Notes under the pieces: generated by a model | Told to the model about the DNA's origin: nothing | Database searches by the model: none | What the model saw: only the letters and a program-made list of their open reading frames with translations | From: Sanguinoderma infundibulare | Taxonomy: Eukaryota; Basidiomycota; Agaricomycetes; Polyporales; Polyporaceae | Assembly (NCBI GenBank): GCA_032821775.1 | Contig: JAVLRN010000002.1 | Location: 2,852,001 to 2,916,000, forward strand | Length of the DNA: 64,000 nt | Reading direction: 5' to 3' | Made by a program: the position numbers and the translations under genes | Part shown: positions 22,835 through 34,586 of the stretch, in pieces | Layout of the letters: every line of letters begins with the position of its first letter | Position numbering within the stretch: position 1 is the stretch's first letter

Positions 22835-23993
22835 TCAATACCAAAGGAGGGTGTGCTCTCGCAAGCGAAAGAGCCGAGGCTGGAGCATTCCGCTAGAGCG
22901 CACGTCAAGACTGAGCACTCTAATCCCATCCACATACTCCGGGGACAGACCCAGCTGTACGTGCTGTGAGACCAAAATCAGCCAATTCCAGCGCTGCACC
23001 AAACATCATAAGCCTGCCGCCACTCACGAGCATGGCGTCGATCTGCTTCGCCGCAACGGCCGCCAACTGGCGTTTCGTCGGCCCAGTGCGCGGTTTCGGG
23101 TCGTACGACCTCCCCACCCGCTTCTGGGCCGACTTGATGGGACCGGCGATGTACGGGGGTTCGAGCAGCTGCGGGATAGAGTCAACATGTCATATTTTTC
23201 TACAAACAACGCAATTGAAGAACACGGATGCACACGCACATGGAGGTAGAACGTCACCAGCTCCGGCATCGGCTTGAACCCCTCTCCGAAGGTGACGACC
23301 TCGTCTTCGTCCTCGATCTCGCTCAGGTCGCCGGAGAGCACCCTGCCGACCGTCCAGCCGTGCGGAAAGTAGGGGACCCTCAGCCCGGCGATCCGTTCCA
23401 CGCCATGGCCATTGGTGCTGTGTGGTTTCTGAAGAATCTCGGTCAAGTCCTGCGACGCAGCCGGTCAGCCGAAAACTGAGTTGACATGCGAGTGGCTGGA
23501 AGTATGCACTCACCGAGTCGATATCTCCGTCCGCGAACGGTATGTGGTCGGGATAATATTGCTTGCGCGGGGATTCGGATGGGCGTTCAGGGCAGATCGT
23601 AGCATCGAAAGCTTCTCCTGGAACGTCGGACGCCGCGGCGGGAAGGACGACGTCCCCGAGCTGGGGAAGGTGACCGCGCTCCGAACAGGCCTCTATGACG
23701 TCTCCGGGGGAGTGGCTTAGCTTCGAATGTCTGCTTTGGGGTATGTCCATTGGGTGAAAGGGTGGTTCTGGGATGGAAACGAAAGACGGAACGGCACGGA
23801 TGATGGAACGAGTGTAGTCCGTCTGGTCCGGCTCGAGGACGTAGTAGGAGACGACGCCCGGGAAGTGAGTGTCACCGTATTGCGAGGAGGGTCCACCTCC
23901 GTTGATGGGTGCGATATGCCAGGGGTCATCATACCAGTGAAGACCATGCTCAAAAGACGGGGAAGAGTATTCGGGGGCGGCAGGTACGTCCAT
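22835..23993 (-). CDS. Unrecognised protein, tandem family copy 3 (short form)
   Basis: Four exons (23993-23514, 23449-23240, 23168-23028, 22963-22835), phase-0 introns; 319 aa. Exon 2 is again 210 nt; exon 3 is 141 nt and the most divergent of the three copies (PPYIAGPIKSAQKRVG in place of PGAHNTLTRQLRGSRR). The end reads LRLREHTLL-like (FRLREHTLLWY) then TGA. Start-to-start spacing to the neighbours is about 1.48-1.49 kb, so the array is a regular head-to-tail tandem. Conserved blocks in all three are WYDD, HFPGVVSYYVLEPD, GWTVG+VL, P-F-DGDIDS and the exon 4 SLD-RS motif. Function unknown. Confidence 0.75.
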
Positions 23994-24981
23994 CACCTTT
24001 TCGGAAGCTCGACAGTGGGAACTGAGGAGGATAGGAAGAGCGTCAGAGGATGCGGCTGACTGCAGCTAAACGGTTCAGAGACACCCAGTGGCGCTTAGCT
24101 TCGTGGGCTGACATTGTTTATGGCAATCAATGTGCATGCCGAAACGGCGAACCTTTTCCCTTTGAACGAATGTTGCATCCCAGAGGCTGTGATCCCGCAT
24201 GTGTGGTCTCCGTGGCTCCAACTCGACGTTGGGCTGCGAAAAGTCCTGCGGCAGGTGTCACGTTTTCATGGCGCCGTGCTCCTCGCGAAAACAATGTCGT
24301 CATGGTCGCGATGGGGCAGACGTCGCCGTCATTTTCATGGAAGGCCTTCTCCAAAATTCTGGGCCCCAGGGTTTCCGTCTATGCTTCATGGAGCGGCCCT
24401 GGAATGCACCGCGGGATCTGATTTGAGTCACCACTCAACATCCAACCTTGTCCGACGGACTTCATGATCGTTACACTTTTGTCAAGCGAAGTTGCCGGGC
24501 TCCTTCGACATATCCATAGGAGCCTGGGGACGCCCAATGGCGACTCGCACACACCCTTCTCTCCGACGACGGTGGCACCCACACATTGCACAAACCTTTC
24601 TGAGTAATTGACTTCACAGCAAGGCACGAACCAATCTCACCTCATCTAGATACCAACTTGAGATGGATATCTGTATACGTTGTGCAAGCCAGCTTATTGC
24701 GCCAAGTTCGACTCTTGCATGCAGACGAATCCCTGGGTATATAAAGTCAGCATCACGCAGCGCGTCTGCAACAATGATGAAGCTGGGCTTGTGAGTCGCT
24801 TCCGACCACAGATTGGACAATGCAGCGGCTGCGACCTCCGCCGCGCCGGCGACTTCTGGACACTCAAGATTATACGAATCCAAGTGCGATACATTAATTC
24901 GTTTGCTTCAGAAGGTTGTTTCCCGGATGGCTCGACGTGCGAGATCCATCTACACGACGAATCCTACACCAGACTTCCTGC
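23994..24981. other. Intergenic region
   Basis: The first 100 bases resemble the 5' flanks of the other array copies (shared GAGCGTCAGAGGATGCGGCT). The rest shows only short overlapping open frames without motifs. Confidence 0.4.
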
Positions 24982-26549
24982 TCAGTTCGATCCGCGGGGA
25001 CGAATGGCCTCGCGAGCGGGCCACAAGTCGTATTGGCCGGCGTTGGCATAGCCGGTATTGTAGAACGTTCCGTCGCCCTAACCGAATGGGGTTACATTTG
25101 TCAGCTTGATGCGTCAGCGGGCCAGGTTGAGATCACAAGTTGGCAACTCACCGCGAGGTCGTGTGGGATGCCGGCGTCGAACGGAACCGCGCTCTCGATT
25201 TTCCGAATGTGCTCATCGGTGAGCGCGACGTCGAGTGCCTCGAGGTTCCCGTGGAGATGCTCGACCTTGCGTCCGCCGATGATGGGGAACACGTACGGGA
25301 CCTTTTGCATCACGTACGCGATGGCGACTGCATGCGGCAGTCAGTGCGTGAGTTCAACGTTGCCAACCATCTGGAAGAGCACGCAGTGATATGACGTACT
25401 GGCTTGAACGCTCTTCGCGCCAACGTCGGCAGCGACCTCCTCGAGTACTCGCGCAACGTTCCGCTCCGTCTCAGTGCGCTCCCAGTCTTGGGATACATGC
25501 ATCCGCCCTGGCTCACATACAAAGAACAGGGCTGCGTCAACGACACCAATCGCCCAGGGACGAGGACTTGCACTTACCCTTCTCTCCCGTCTCGCGGCGG
25601 GCGCGCTCCTGCTCGTCCGACCGAATCCTGCCCGAGGCGAGCACGTTCCAAGGCGCGAGCGCCATTCCCTCAGACTTCACCATCGGGATGACCTCCCGCT
25701 CTAGATCACGCTTCAGAACGTTCCACTGGCCTTGGTAGACGCTGAACGGCGTCTTCCCGTGATCGCGCGCGTATTGGTTGGCGCGAGAGACAACCCAGGC
25801 AGGCGTGTCGGACACACCCTGTGAAACGTGCATGGCAGCCATAATCAGTATCCCTAGTCGTCTGATAGAAGGAGAAATAGTACATACAAGATAGAGCACC
25901 TTGCCGGCTGCGACGAGGCTGTGGAGGCCGTTCATGACCTCTTCGACACTGGTCTGGTAGTCCCACTGCACGACAGAGCGTGTCAATATCATCGAGAACA
26001 TTCGAGCAGCGGGCTCCTCACCCAATGAACGTAGAGAATGTCAATGTAGCTAGTCCGCAGCTTCTTGAGAGAAGCCTCGACGGAGAGGTGGAGCGACTTC
26101 ATGTTGTTCCCGACGTACGCCGAGTGCTGCTTGATGTCCTCCCTGCCACGCTTGTAATCGGTCGTGTACTAGCAGTCCCACACCCGCATTATCAACCATC
26201 GAACGTGCACAAACAAACGATTGCACCGCACCTTAGTCGCAAGAACGATCTGATCCCGTATCCCGCGGCTCTCCATCCACTCGCCGATGAAAGCCTCCGA
26301 GCTCTCGTCCTGGTAGTTGTTGGCCGTGTCGATGAAGTTCCCGCCGGCGTCGTAGAACGCGTCGAGGAGCTTGAAGCTCGACTCCTTGTCCATCGCGCCC
26401 ATGCCGTACTGGGCCCACTTGTCGCCGATGCTCATGCCTCCCAGGCAGATGGGCGAGACGTGGATCCCGGCCTTGTCGCTCAGCCGGCGGTGTCGGCCGA
26501 GCTTGGTCGGGGGCGGACCAGCGGGAGCCCAAAGGTCGTAGAGGGGCAT
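24982..26549 (-). CDS. Aldo-keto reductase, aryl-alcohol dehydrogenase / norsolorinic acid reductase type
   Basis: Seven exons (26549-26232, 26168-26022, 25965-25888, 25818-25578, 25507-25400, 25327-25152, 25077-24982) encode 387 aa, the usual AAD length. The catalytic tetrad is in place: Asp74 and Tyr79 in [10 protein letters not shown], Lys106 in VLATK, His154 in YVHW. The cofactor-binding C-terminal half is recognisable ([36 protein letters not shown]), ending with the GDGTFYN...WP..AIRP tail typical of this branch. These enzymes reduce aromatic aldehydes or quinones with NADPH in the cytosol; in wood-decay fungi they serve aryl-alcohol redox cycling and detoxification of lignin products. 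Substrate assignment is inference. Confidence 0.92.
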
Positions 26550-27259
26550 GTCGTCGTACGATTGAAGAGGTTGATATGCAAAGGTGTAACGTAGGTGTGT
26601 AGGAGAGCAGTGATGGCCCCTCTCTCGCTATGCATCGTCGACCTTTATACCCGTCATGCGCCAGTCACGATGTTGGTACACGTCAGTCCGGCACTGGACA
26701 GACATAAGGAGCTATTGCCTCGAGCCCGCGAATGACACGGCTCCTGTGAGAACCTCTTGATAATGTCCACCTTGTAAGCGGCGCCGGCGCAAACTCCTGT
26801 CGCTCCTGTACGAATGTTCCAGAGCCATTCTCATCCATCCAATCAACCAATGGAGGCAGACGGTTGCGGCCGCGGCGCCGACGCCGATCGGTACCCAATA
26901 GAACGGCTTGTCTAGTCTTGACCCCCGGTCGGTATATGTTGCAATCAAATATGACGTCGACCGTCTGAACCTTGACAATAACTGTGGGTGCCACACGCAC
27001 TCACAGGCACGAGGCTGCAATTCGCCCTCCAGGCGACATTTCTAGAACTCGGGCAGCATCAACCTCTACAAGATTAGCAATGAGAAGGCTCACATGCATT
27101 GAGTCCGGGCGGGGTCGGTGCCGCTCAGAGGGGTAAAGTACAAGGCTTGCATTGTCAGCACCACGACATAATACAGTACCGGTACACGAAACGAGGTCAA
27201 AGCAAAGCAAACACGACAAGCAGAGAAGCAGAGCGCAGACCACAGCCACATATCGATAA
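26550..27259. other. Intergenic region
   Basis: Holds the AKR promoter and the 3' flank of the FYVE/RING gene. A reverse-strand frame (about 27020-26712) has one hydrophobic stretch (FYWVPIGVGAAAATV), but no splice or family support was found. Confidence 0.4.
26644..26649 (-). promoter_or_regulatory. TATA-box candidate for the AKR gene
   Basis: TATAAA on the reverse strand about 95 nt upstream of the AKR start codon. Confidence 0.4.
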
Positions 27260-29464
27260 TCAGGGCTTGAAGATACGGAGCAGTCGACTTTCCGTGACAA
27301 TTCTCGTCCGACAGAGTGGGCACTCCCTCGTGCTGTTCATAATCAGGTCGGAGCACTCCCGACACATAGCCAGATGCCTTATCGCGACCGGAAATGTGAG
27401 TAAGAGACAAACGCGAGGCCTCGAATCACGTACCCGCAGTCGACAATCGCGATATTGGCCTCTTCGTCCTGGCAAATCACACACAATCCCGTCCGCTCGA
27501 GGCGGGTTGCCATCGCCTGCGCTTTAGGGGAAAGTGTACTCGCAGGCTGCGGAGTGGCGACGCGTCTCGGCGGCGAAGACGCCTGCGGGACCGAGGCCGA
27601 CCCATCCGCAGCCGCCGGCTGAGGTATAGGCATTTGTACGCCCCCCTGCGCCAGCTCCGGCCCAGGGGAGGCGGACTGCGATGGGCCAGCAGGAGGAGAG
27701 GCGGAGGACTCCTCGCGCGACGCCCTGCGCGTCTGCTCCTCGTACTCCCACTCGGCGGCGTCCTCGCGCGCTCTACGCTCGCGTGCGGCCTTCTCCTGGT
27801 CGACGAGCGTCTTGACGCGCGAGACGAGCTCGCCCTTCTCGACGATTAGCCGCGCGGTGACGTGGTTCTTGAAGAGCACCTCCTTGAGCGAACCGATCGA
27901 GAGCGCGGCGATCTGCTCGTCGGACATCTCGAGCAGATCGTCGATGCTGGGCACGACGACGGGTCGCGCGGGCGAGGATGCGCGAGGGGTAGAGGATGTC
28001 GATGCCGCGCGTGGTCGGGCTGACGCTTGGAGTGGGACGTTGAGGTGATCGGGGCGGGAGGATTGAGTTGGTCGGGGAGGGACACCTCGCGGAGGCGTGT
28101 GCTGCGGGTGCGAGTGAGAAGGCGGCTGTCGTTGCTGCTGTTGCGCTCTAGGATCTGAATGGGAGTGAGGATTATATCTACTTGGACCCGACGTGGTACG
28201 TTGGCGGGGTTGGTACTGCTGGTATTGATGTCGTTGCTGGTATTGGGGCTGCGGTGGTGGTGTTGACGTTGAATTTCGGTCGCCTGACACAGCATCCATC
28301 GCACGGGTAAATAGCCCGCGCGGTCGGTTGCTCATGCGATTCGGTACGGAATATTTCCGATAGTAGCTCTCATTTGCGTGGGGCAGACAACCGTCGGGAT
28401 TCTATTGCAAGAGGGGTCAGCAAACGAACGGACATGACAAATTCAAGGCGCAGATGTTTAGGTATACGGGGAAAATCGAAGTCGCGCAGTACAGATAGGG
28501 CAGACTGGGCAAGTCTAAGGATAGATTAGATGCAGCTCCTATCGCTAACGACGAACTGTCCCGACGTAGTTTCACAACAAACTCGTTCCAGGGTACCATC
28601 GAACGACAGATATCAATGATCAGTCGAGACACCTACCGAACACAAATCAGGGCTACGAACGGCAGTCCTATCGCTCATTTGAGATGGACAGCTCGCATTG
28701 TCACGCCCATTATCAACCATGCCACGAAGAGAAAATGCGCTCAAGGTAGGTTGCATAGGCTCATGCAACACGAGCCCCATGCTGTCAGTGCAACACGTGC
28801 GCTATGGGGATCGTTATGATGATGAAGTAGAGACATGTTGGATGAAACCACCGTTCATCCCACATGCGGTCGTAACTCGGAGAGTTTCGGCAGGGGAGAA
28901 GACCACGAAATGGACTGGATAGGATGGACGTACCCGTGCAGCCAGCAACTTGTCAACAAATTCATCTTTCTCCAGGATACCAGCTACGTTGATATTGTAC
29001 GCCTTGGCATACTTCTTGAGCTTGGCCATGGGAAGTTGCTTCAACTTGCCCTTCCCACTCGCGGTGACTGCGCAATCGCCCCTTTCAACGCCGTGCCAGA
29101 TTCTCGGGACGGTCGGACAAGCACATACTTTGCAACATCTCGATGCAGAAAGCGCATACAGGCAGTGGGTCGTACCCAACGGTGCTCCCGGTGCCCGAAT
29201 CCCCGCGTCTCGGCATGAGCGCCTGGTAGTCGGTACATGAGTGGCAATACGAGTATCCTGAGAACCCAGATGCGCCAGAAGATGGGTGCCATTAGCTTCC
29301 GTCCCCGCTAGAAGACCAGTCGGAAACGCACCACAGTGATTACACCTTTTCGATCGGGCAAAGAGAATGTTGAACTCCTTATTGCACTTGCGGCAGGAGG
29401 CCTCGTTCGCGGTGTATTCTGGCGGGGGCCCACTGAGTAATGGCATACCCCTCCCGTCGGACAT
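27260..29464 (-). CDS. FYVE-type zinc finger + SAP-like + RING protein (RNF34/rififylin-like E3 ligase)
   Basis: Five exons (29464-29332, 29257-29129, 29067-28934, 28401-27434, 27377-27260) encode 493 aa. A FYVE-like finger at the N-terminus has four CxxC pairs (CRKC, CNHC, CHSC, CAFC; from Cys24). A SAP-like helix pair follows (MAKLKKYAKAYNINVAGI ... FVDKLLAAR) and, after a Gln/Pro/Ser-rich linker, a second one (SIGSLKEVLFKNHV). The C-terminal C3HC4 RING spans about residues 439-477 (CVIC, CGHLAMC, CPLC). This order matches animal RNF34 and RFFL, membrane-associated E3 ligases, so a role in ubiquitination at endomembranes is likely by analogy. The 533-nt intron before exon 4 was bridged by in-phase acceptor matching; NPDGCLPHANESYYRKYS opens exon 4. 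Confidence 0.85.
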
Positions 29465-29809
29465 GGTGGAAGAAGTTGGGGCTGTCGGCTAGGTGAGATG
29501 AATAAGATGGGTTATAAGGGCGATGGTGGTCGTAGTCATCATCCGTCGGCGGCTGTTGCTTCCAGCACATTCGGAATCGGACCTTCATCGCCCGACCTTC
29601 TCGGGACGTAGCAATAGACGCCTGGCCTCTTCTGCCGCCGCTTCCCTTTTTGTCCCTCGCTTTTATCCACCTCCTCTTGAGGCAACACGTAGTCAAGAGA
29701 AACGATAAATAATGCGTGAGTACAACATTGCGAGTGGTGCTAGTGATACATCCTGCCCAAGGACTCGAAATTCCGCTGGAGCCCACGACTGAGCACGCTG
29801 CCCAGCTCC
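29465..29809. other. Intergenic region
   Basis: 5' flank of the FYVE/RING gene and 3' flank of the DUF6593 gene, both on the reverse strand. No further gene seen. Confidence 0.4.
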
Positions 29810-30624
29810 TCACGATGCGCGCGCAAGGGCAACGGCTTGCGCCGCCTTTGCCCTCGCTTCAAGAATGGCGAACGTCGTCACCATCGCATCCAGTATGGGT
29901 AAACCCTCCTCCAGGATCTCCACCGTGAACTTCGTTCCATCCAACTTATTCGCACTTTGGGACATCGCGATGAGCTGGCCCGTTTCGCAATCCGTGACCT
30001 GTTCAACGCAGGTGAGTGCTCGGTTCTTCCTTGCAGGCCCGTGCCAATGTAATGATCTTCACACTTACCATCCAGGTCAACTTCTGCCGCTTCCACTCAT
30101 ACGTCCGCCCGTTCGGCGCATGCATTCGTCTTGATCTGTGTCCCGCGTTCTCGAGTCAGCCCGAACATCCGAATCCCAGGCCTGCGTACGCACAATGACA
30201 AGGTGTGTTCCCGCTCCAGCCACTCGTTCAACTCTCTCCTCTCCCCCCCAATAGTAAGGTCGTGCTGGGATACCGAGCTCTCGTACTTCGCCACAACCTC
30301 TCCCCTCGCATCCCGCACCGTCATCGTCGACCCCCCGAGCAAGTGTGGCGTCCTGATATCGTACATCATCTGGTGAGTTGCCGAGTTCACCACCGTCGAG
30401 TTCAGTGGCCGGCCCGTGAATGTAAGCTGCAGCATGTCCTCGTTGGAGCCGTGGCGATAATGGGGGTTGGATGTCGTCGTGTGTTTGTGCAAGTGGATAT
30501 ACGGTCCAAAGGGTACGGCTGCGCCGGCGGATTCGTAGATCGTCCTCGAACCCGCCCTAGACTGTTTATACGGCTCATCATACGGGCGGTCGGCTGGGAT
30601 CTTCTGCGAGATGACGGCGCCCAT
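29810..30624 (-). CDS. DUF6593 family protein
   Basis: Three exons (30624-30194, 30135-30069, 29998-29810), 228 aa. The fold signature of DUF6593 is visible: a beta strand starting FGPYIHLHKHTTTSN, then LQLTFTGRPLNSTVVN..., YDIRTPH, STMTVRDARGEVVAKYE, and after the first intron an HAPNGRTYEWKRQKLTW hairpin, the equivalent of the P-D-G-R-x-Y-x-W strand of the family, followed by DCETGQLIAMSQS. The C-terminus is an Ala-rich helix. The family is widespread in Agaricomycetes and resembles LURP-one/tubby-type beta sheets; its function is unknown. The exon 1 donor was set by the phase needed to read HAPNGRTYEW. Confidence 0.85.
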
Positions 30625-31967
30625 CGCCTTCGGCTAGCGTGTGTCTGGGAGTAAACGGAGCGGCAGGCACCAGTGCAGCGGCGTTGTCAGATGATGAACC
30701 GGCGCAGTTTATCCATCCCCTCCTCTTGTACTCGTGCAGGTTTATCGTGCTCTCTCAATGGAGCCAAGCTGGCAGTCTAGATTCCAATTCCGAGTCGGGA
30801 TCCAGCAGTTTTGGGAGCGTCTCCGACGACTGTGACTCCGATTCCGAACGAGGCGGCTAGGAAGTCCCGACCCGCTAGAGAAACCCGATTCCGATATCCT
30901 CATGGAACGGCCGGATCCTCTCTTTGCATGTTACTTGGTTTGTTGGCCTCATGCATGCTGATGACGGTGACCAGACGTTGGAATCCGAATGAGTCCGTCC
31001 CGACTCAAACCTCGACGGTGAACAATGAACGTCGGGTAAACATCAATGCTGCGCAGATGTCTATCGGTATGTCCCTCCGATCCGAAAACCATCCGTCGCC
31101 TATCGTCTACATAACACGCCGCCATTTCTCTTGCTTCATGTACAGCATCAGGTGGCTTGTCCCTGGACAGCCTCTTCCCTCCTTGGAACATCTGGTCACT
31201 GGCACGCAGATGGTGGGCAATGTTCCTACCGGGCCGAAACGCGACCAGTCCGCCTCAGAGCCGATGGACCGCGGAGCGCAAGTGACAAGAAATGTACCAT
31301 CGATTGATTTTGAGGGGTGGCTCTGCAAGCAAAGGTATGCGCCGCGCACAGTATCTGGCGACTCTGATCCCAGGGCAGGTGCCGACTTCACACCATCGCG
31401 CCGGAACAAGCTCGCAGCATTGGCGTCCCAGCTCTTGGCAAAAAAACAGCAAACGCCACGAGTCTTTCCGCATGAAAGTCGGAAGGTCTCGAGATCCCTG
31501 TGCTGGCCCCACTGAGACGGCCTCGTTGAGCAGTGAGCTCTTGGTTGGACGCCACCTTTCGCATACGGTCCGCGGTGTGCGACCATGGAAAGTCGAGTTG
31601 TAGATGAGCTGGCCCGAAGCAGCGCTGATGAAAGGGGCTGGGCGGCTTGACGTTTGAAGAAGGTGAGCTGCATCGGTGTCATGATCAGATGGTCATTGTG
31701 GAGTCCGTGGAGGGGATGTTAAGACGCAAGGTATGCATTGTGCACTACGGTACCCGTGTGTGGCGCGGGAGAATGCCTTCGCTCGCCTACACTTTCTCGG
31801 AACAGTCTCCATTCTTTACGCGAAATATCATCACTGCACCTCAGACATTCAAACGTTGTTTCTATGTGAAGCAGGCTCCCGGGCCAGCACGGTCCCCCGA
31901 ACGCTTAGCAACGAGAAATCGGTGGTAGTATCACGTATATAAAGTTTATCGATGCCCTTCCTCACAT
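30625..31967. other. Intergenic region
   Basis: 1.3 kb between the DUF6593 gene and the tRNA. Open frames on both strands overlap with no motif or splice support. A run of GATTCCGA-like words near 30780-30890 is the only local repetition I noticed. Confidence 0.4.
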
Positions 31968-32039
31968 AGCAACTTGACGCAGTGGAAGCGTGCAGGGCTC
32001 ATAACCCTGAAGTCCCTGGATCGAAACCAGGAGTTGCTA
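31968..32039 (+). tRNA. Initiator tRNA-Met (CAT anticodon)
   Basis: A complete 72-nt cloverleaf. The acceptor stem AGCAACT pairs with AGTTGCT (discriminator A), the D-arm is ACGC/GCGT, the anticodon arm CAGGG/CCCTG with loop CTCATAA, and the T-arm CCTGG/CCAGG. Three features mark the eukaryotic initiator rather than the elongator: an A1:U72 first pair, three consecutive G:C pairs in the anticodon stem, and A54/A60 in the T loop (ATCGAAA instead of TTC). No intron. It stands alone between protein genes. Confidence 0.93.
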
Positions 32040-32391
32040 TAAACAAGTCGTGCGAGTTTTGCATTTCCCCTTGCATTGGTTTTTACGTAAGGACAGCTAT
32101 AATTGGTGAACGACTCGCGCAAGGAGGTACCTCATATAGTGATGGATCCCGACTCGTGCCTGCCCGTGTTGAGTGTTGATCTTGTTTTGACCGCAGTAGG
32201 ACTCCCATTTTCCCACATGTCGCGACATGCATAGCCGGTGGTAAGTATATCACCGGAGTGACCGGAGCCAGAGACGGCGTACACAGGAAAGTCGGACTGC
32301 CGTCGAGTACCGAGTCGCCTTCTCCTCTATCGATCTGCCACTGCTGAACGTTGAACACTAACGAACAAGGCCAACGCTATCAGGCAGCGCC
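32040..32391. other. Intergenic region
   Basis: tRNA 3' flank and promoter of P450 C. A TTTT at about 32055 could end RNA polymerase III transcription. Confidence 0.4.
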
Positions 32392-34586
32392 ATGCTCCAA
32401 AGCGGGCAAGTCTACGTCCTCCTGGGCATCTTCGCCACCGTGTTCGTCCTCCAGAAGGTCTCCGCGTTCCGGCGGGAGGTGCGCGCGATCGGGTGCGTGC
32501 AGCCTAAGGCTTAGGCGAGAGGCTCGGAGCTAACGCGCAAGCTCTCATACGGACAGCAACTGGCCCGGGTTCCGGACGCTGTTCAACGACCGCTTCCTGC
32601 TGGTGCCCTTCCGGGTGAGATGGGTCTCCCCGGGGATACAGTGGGCGTTCTACACGAAGCACGACGACTTTGCGGAGGCGGGGTGGGACGTCATCACCGC
32701 GGTACGTCTTCGATCGTGATAATGATATGTGCGCACCCATCTCCATCGTCTTCTTTGCCGCACGGTGTTGTTGCCTCCGACCTGTGCGAGTGCGAGTGCA
32801 CGGCGACGAGGAAGATGGTGTTGTCACTGATCGCCGAGACGGCCTGCAGGTGAACGTGTTCCCGTTCCCCAAGGCGGACGTCTACGTCGCGGACCCGCAC
32901 ATCACCAAGGTCCGTCTCGAACCCCGGGACGCTATGTGCTAGACGACGCCTGAGCTGAATCGCGTTGTGCGTCGTGGGTGCGCGCAGGAGCTGATCGGGT
33001 CGCGCGCGCGTTTTCCCAAGCCGACGGGGCCGTACGAGCTCCTGAAGGCGTTCGGGACGAACATCATCGCGACCGAGGGCGACGAGTGGAAGCACCAGCG
33101 CAAGATCGTCGCGCCCGCCTTCTCCGAGGTGCGTCCCGTCTGCCACTTCGATACGCATGCTAGACGCGATAGGGTGTGCTCGGCCAACACGATGTGGTGC
33201 AGAGGAACAACCGGCTCGTTTGGGAGGAGACCGTCCAGATCCTCGAGGACCTATTCCAGAACGAGTGGGGATCCAGCGAGGTGGTGGACGTGAACCACGT
33301 CATGGACGTCACCGTGCCAGTTACGTCCCGCGTTCTCCTTGTCGTCGCGGTCACGGCGCCAGCTGAAGGCGATGCGCGCGCGCATATGTAGATAACACTG
33401 CTCGTCATCGGTGTCGCAGGGTTCGGTCGGCGCATCTCTTGGAACGAGGACAAGATCGCGCCCGCGGGCCACAGCATGACGTTCAAAGACGCGCTGTACG
33501 AGGTGTCGCATCGGCTGTGGATGAAGGTCGCGTTTCCGGACTGGATGCTCGGCTGGGGCACGCCGACGATGCGCAAGTTCTTGCAGGCGACCCGGGAGCT
33601 CGAGGTGCGCGCTTCTCGGATCGCTGGATCCGGGGCATGGCTGATGGCCCGGGGATGGCTACGCGCGATGGTAGAAATATCTTGGGGAGATGGTCGAAGC
33701 GCGGCGGTCGGCGGAAGTGAAGGAGGAGCGGTATGACCTGTTCAGCAGTTTGCTGGATGCGAACGAGGGAGAGCTCGACAGCGCGGCGAAGCTGTCCAAC
33801 GAGGCGTTGATTGGTGCGTTCTTTCGAAATCATTTCTGGTGACATTCGTTTAGAGGATGGGGACTACTTCAGGCAATGTCTTCTTGTTCTTGGTAGCGGG
33901 GTATGAGACCACGGCGCATACGCTCGCGTACGCCTTCATCTTGCTTGCGCTGTACCAGGACGAGCAGGAAGCGTTCTATCAGAACATTAAGTCTGTCCTC
34001 CCATCCGATAGGAATCCTGTACGGTCCTTTTACTCGACATCGTTTTCTGGCATTGATTCGTTTGCATCTAGACCTATGAAGATTCCAGCTCCCTTTCATA
34101 CTCGCTAGCGTACGTCTCCTTTCCACCGCCCAGTCCTTCATGCACTGAAACATCTCCAGCGTGCTCAACGAGACCCTGCGCTGGTTCCCCCCAGTGGTCT
34201 TCATCCCCAAAGTGACCGTGGACGACACCACCTTCACGTTGACAAACCGGGCCGGGGAGAAGAAGACGCTGCCGGTCCCGCGCGGCACTTACTGTTCGAT
34301 ATGCACGCCCTCGCTGCACAACAACCCGGAGTACTGGGATGAGCCCGAAAAGTTCAAACCTGCGCGCTTCCTGGGGCCATACAACCGGGACGCGTTCCTG
34401 CCGTTCAGCGGTGGCCCGAGAGGGTGCATTGGGAGGGGGTTTGCGGAGACGGAGGGCGTGGCGGTGCTGACGCTTATCGTGTCGAGGTATAGGGTAGGGG
34501 TGAGGGAGGAGGAGAGGTTCAAGGGAGAGACGTTCGAGGAGAGGAAGGCGAGGTTGCTGAAGAGCGTGCATAGTTTGACGGTCTAG
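32392..34586 (+). CDS. Cytochrome P450 (copy C of second tandem pair)
   Basis: Ten exons (32392-32492, 32557-32701, 32850-32909, 32988-33128, 33203-33319, 33392-33604, 33675-33813, 33873-34018, 34072-34109, 34160-34586) encode 508 aa. N-terminal membrane anchor (VLLGIFATVFVL), then NWPGFRTLFND, a C-helix WKHQRK, I-helix VAGYETTAHT, K-helix NETLRW (ExxR) and haem loop FSGGPRGCIG with the thiolate at Cys456. The general pattern is that of the large basidiomycete families related to the CYP4-like clan (CYP5150-like is possible, not certain). A microsomal monooxygenase using NADPH-P450 reductase; substrate unknown. Exon 7 to 8 phase agrees with copy D, which supports the model. Confidence 0.88.

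Noticed and set aside
26712..27020. Reverse-strand frame with a hydrophobic stretch, possible small membrane protein
   Set aside because: Single short hydrophobic run, no family match, and neighbouring frames are equally open.
30811..31682. Overlapping open frames of 190-234 codons on both strands
   Set aside because: No splice structure, no motifs, and both strands open at once, which points to composition rather than coding.
32720..33158. Several long open frames opposite P450 C and other genes
   Set aside because: They mirror GC-rich coding exons on the other strand and carry no motif; treated as shadows.
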